Below, piece after piece: positions 34,929-36,457 of a stretch of 36,457 nt of DNA. Below the pieces are notes generated by a model. The model was not told the DNA's origin. It saw nothing but the letters and a program-made list of their open reading frames with translations, and ran no database searches. The translations under genes were made by a program, and so were the position numbers. The first letter of the stretch is position 1. Each line of letters starts with the position of its first letter. The stretch is from Blautia sp. (GTDB lineage Bacteria > Bacillota > Clostridia > Lachnospirales > Lachnospiraceae), in the NCBI GenBank assembly GCA_023663685.1, contig JAMPHB010000012.1, positions 1-36,457 of the forward strand, read 5' to 3'.

Positions 34929-35462
34929 TCATCGGGGTATTATCTGGTTGCTTTTCATGGTTTCGAGGGCGGCGGCGTGTTTTTCCGGCGTAACCCCGGC
35001 GCAGCAGGCAGCATCTACATACACAGGCACCTCCGGCAGGAAGGCCTTGATAAGAAGTGCGTTGCTGACGACGCAGATATCGGTGCAGAGGCCGACGAGT
35101 TCTATCCCGGAAATCGGCTGTGTCTGATGCTCCCGGCACAGATCCGCCGCGAGGCTGGTGCAGCCGAAGGTGTTTTTTTCATAGACCCTGCAGTTATTTT
35201 TCTGCCGCAGAATCTCCAGCGGCGGGACGAGCTCCCAGCCCGCGGTGCCGCGGATGCAGTGGGGAACGGGGAGCAGTCTGCCCTCCTGCGTGTCGGGATA
35301 GTCTTCCCCGTGGGTGTCGAGTGTGAAAATCACAGTCCCTTCGTAGTCCGCAATCTTTTTTTCCACGGCGGGAACGATGGCTTGTGCCTCCCGCGAGCCG
35401 AGCGCTCCGTCCACAAAATCTCTTTGCATATCTACGACGATCAGATAATTGTTTTCCGGCAT
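34929..35462 (-). CDS. pncA: Nicotinamidase (isochorismatase-like hydrolase)
   Basis: This 177-residue enzyme hydrolyses nicotinamide to nicotinate and ammonia. The catalytic triad is visible: Asp11 (VVDMQRDF), Lys96 (VYEKNTFG) and Cys130 (CTDICVVSNAL). The metal site fits Asp49, His51 and His68. AAAGGAGG at eight bases decides the start. The start is three bases after the nrtR stop and pncB follows 15 bases on, so the three are one unit. Confidence 0.95.
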   Translation of the reverse strand: MPENNYLIVVDMQRDFVDGALGSREAQAIVPAVEKKIADYEGTVIFTLDTHGEDYPDTQEGRLLPVPHCIRGTAGWELVPPLEILRQKNNCRVYEKNTFGCTSLAADLCREHQTQPISGIELVGLCTDICVVSNALLIKAFLPEVPVYVDAACCAGVTPEKHAAALETMKSNQIIPR

Positions 35463-35465
35463 GGT

Positions 35466-36215
35466 CTAGTCCTCCTTTTGTTCGTTATATGAATAGTAGC
35501 TGCTGGGCTTTCCCCGGCTATAGCACAGCTCGTCCAGCTTTTCGGCGCGCCCCGGCAGAAGGTATCTCCGCTGGAAATCCCGGCGGAAATTCGATTTGTG
35601 GACGGGAACGCCGAGAATCGCCTCGTGGACAGAGCACAGCTCTGTGAGAGTGAATCTGTGCTTGTCCCCCAGCATCTCAAAGGCAATGTCGGTGTAGGCC
35701 AGCTTGCTTTTGAGACGGTCGATGCCCATGTTGATAATTCTGGCGTGGTCAAAGGCAAAGTCCGCGTGGGTGAGGGTTATGCCCTTTTCCTCAGAAATAA
35801 ACTGTCCGTCTGCCAGCGTAAAAAGTCCGGCCTCTTTTGCGTCCGAACCGGCATGGATCAGGAGCGCGGATCTCGGCACCAGCGCCAGATAGGCGATGGA
35901 GATGACGCGCATCCGGGGATCGCGGTTCACCTCGGAAAAGGTGTAGAGCTGCTCCAGATATACGGAGGTCACTCCGGTTTCCTCCGCGAGCTCTCTGGCA
36001 GCGGCGGCCTCCGCCGACTCCGCGATGTCCACAAAGCCGCCGGGAATCGCCCATTTTCCCTGATAGGGGTGGTTTTTCCGCCTGATCAAAAGAAGCGCCA
36101 GCCGCCCGTCCCGGATCGTAAATACCAGAATATCCACCGTCACCGAGGGACGTTCGTATTTGTCCGGGCGGTATGCTTTCAAAAATTCCTCTTCACTTGT
36201 CGTCTCTGTAGTCAT
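35466..36215 (-). CDS. nrtR: NrtR-type Nudix regulator of NAD metabolism
   Basis: This 249-residue protein joins an N-terminal Nudix domain (about 25-150) to a C-terminal winged helix (about 165-240; RFTLTELCSVHEAILGVPVH, SNFRRDFQRRYLL). NrtR proteins repress NAD genes and release DNA on binding ADP-ribose. The Nudix box GGFVDIAESAEAAAAREL plus AEETGV fits Gx5Ex7REUxEExGU completely, so ADP-ribose hydrolysis may be retained, which is not true of all NrtR. The start at 36215 follows GAGG by seven bases; a GTG four codons earlier contains that site. It leads its own target operon and a matching palindrome covers the promoter, so autoregulation is likely. Confidence 0.9.
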   Translation of the reverse strand: MTTETTSEEEFLKAYRPDKYERPSVTVDILVFTIRDGRLALLLIRRKNHPYQGKWAIPGGFVDIAESAEAAAARELAEETGVTSVYLEQLYTFSEVNRDPRMRVISIAYLALVPRSALLIHAGSDAKEAGLFTLADGQFISEEKGITLTHADFAFDHARIINMGIDRLKSKLAYTDIAFEMLGDKHRFTLTELCSVHEAILGVPVHKSNFRRDFQRRYLLPGRAEKLDELCYSRGKPSSYYSYNEQKED

Positions 36216-36270
36216 TGTCCGCCTCACATCTCATTATTATATTCAGGTCTGGTTTTATTTGTTGAAGATA

Positions 36271-36298
36271 ATTATACTCATTTGGAGTATAATGTCAA
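36271..36298 (-). promoter_or_regulatory. Promoter of nrtR-pncA-pncB
   Basis: On the minus strand TTGACA (36298-36293), a 16-bp spacer and TATAAT (36276-36271), about 55 bases before the start codon. The operator palindrome fills the spacer and covers the -10. Confidence 0.88.
36272..36292. promoter_or_regulatory. Candidate NrtR operator
   Basis: TTATACTC and GAGTATAA form a perfect 8-bp inverted repeat around ATTTG. Position over the promoter of an NrtR-led NAD operon makes NrtR the likely ligand. The right arm also contains a plus-strand TATAAT (36288-36293), so the same site could affect transcription toward 36425. Confidence 0.72.
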
Positions 36299-36317
36299 GG
36301 CCTATTTTTAAAAGTTG

Positions 36318-36354
36318 TTGGAAGCAGCCCTTCGACGGGGTGGTAGCCTTCCAA
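36318..36354 (+). other. Structured leader before the last gene
   Basis: TTGGAAG (36318-36324) pairs with CTTCCAA (36348-36354), with CCC-TTCGAC-GGG inside. Two AGCCGG hexamers follow at about 36372 and 36392. The leader from the TATAAT at 36288 to the start codon is about 130 nt, long for such a small gene and suggestive of RNA-level control. Confidence 0.45.
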
Positions 36355-36424
36355 GCTGTCACTGTAAACTCAGCCGGTATAATCCATGATTAGCCGGACT
36401 TACACCAGATGGGAGGTGACGCTG

Positions 36425-36457
36425 ATGACGGATTATGAAACTATTATGGTTTTTCTG
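36425..36457 (+). CDS. Start of a very small protein, possibly holin-like toxin (cut by window end)
   Basis: GGGAGGTGA stands five bases before an ATG that opens MTDYETIMVFL and runs off the window. The N-terminal pattern M(T/S)xYExxMxFL followed by hydrophobic residues is one I associate with short holin-like membrane toxins of Firmicutes, which are often kept in check by an antisense or structured RNA. Only 11 residues are visible, so the identity is tentative. Confidence 0.45.
   Translation, partial: MTDYETIMVFL

Overview
The window looks like a stretch of chromosome from a spore-forming Clostridia, most likely a Lachnospiraceae. The support is an alpha/beta-type small acid-soluble spore protein gene (18639-18848), the clostridial gene order tig-clpP-clpX-lon-engB, strong GGAGG ribosome sites, an Ami-type oligopeptide importer, and a CptIN-like type III toxin-antitoxin locus. 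Most genes are fairly GC-rich. Two AT-rich islands stand out: 150-880 (toxin-antitoxin) and 16040-17186 (a dUTPase-fold membrane protein).

Layout. 1-70: 3' part of tRNA-Lys. 150-878 (-): CptN-like RNase toxin preceded by a terminator, three degenerate antitoxin RNA repeats and a promoter. 962-2466 (-): MATE exporter and tRNA-Leu. 2549-12017 (+): a six-gene oligopeptide ABC transporter operon with four architectural oddities. These are an apparently circularly permuted binding lipoprotein, an ATPase with a ~220-residue coiled-coil insert, a partner ATPase with a C-terminal membrane hairpin, and a terminal membrane-anchored protein that looks like a degenerate ApbE. 12023-12322 (-): a small unknown gene. 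12577-15997 (+): a siroheme sulfite/nitrite reductase, two unknown genes and a DUF1653 gene. 16003-17323: an island between two identical 37-bp copies of a terminator hairpin, carrying a dUTPase/dCTP-deaminase-fold protein with coiled coil and C-terminal membrane helix, plus a short probable nuclease-gene remnant. 17334-18848: tRNA-Ser, a CYTH phosphatase, a DJ-1/PfpI protein and the spore protein.

18982-22914 (+): promoter, a 27-codon leader peptide, a terminator with a possible competing hairpin, then a heterodimeric ABC exporter with one degenerate ATP site. This resembles the bmrB-bmrCD attenuation arrangement of Bacillus. 22969-29532: trigger factor, ClpP, ClpX, Lon and the ribosome-assembly GTPase EngB. 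29554-32050: a ZnuABC-type metal importer. 32065-33694: ispE and an FCD-type GntR regulator. 33696-36298 (-): an NAD-salvage operon nrtR-pncA-pncB behind a promoter whose spacer holds a near-perfect NrtR-type palindrome. 36318-36457 (+): a structured leader and the first 11 codons of a very small protein, possibly a holin-like toxin.

The best candidates for undescribed biology are the remodelled oligopeptide importer operon (2549-12017), the repeat-flanked dUTPase-fold gene (16003-17323), and the leader-peptide attenuator (19078-19240). The type III toxin-antitoxin locus belongs to a known class, but its antitoxin array is visible only in the raw sequence. Family assignments are from memory of motifs and gene order; no database search was run.
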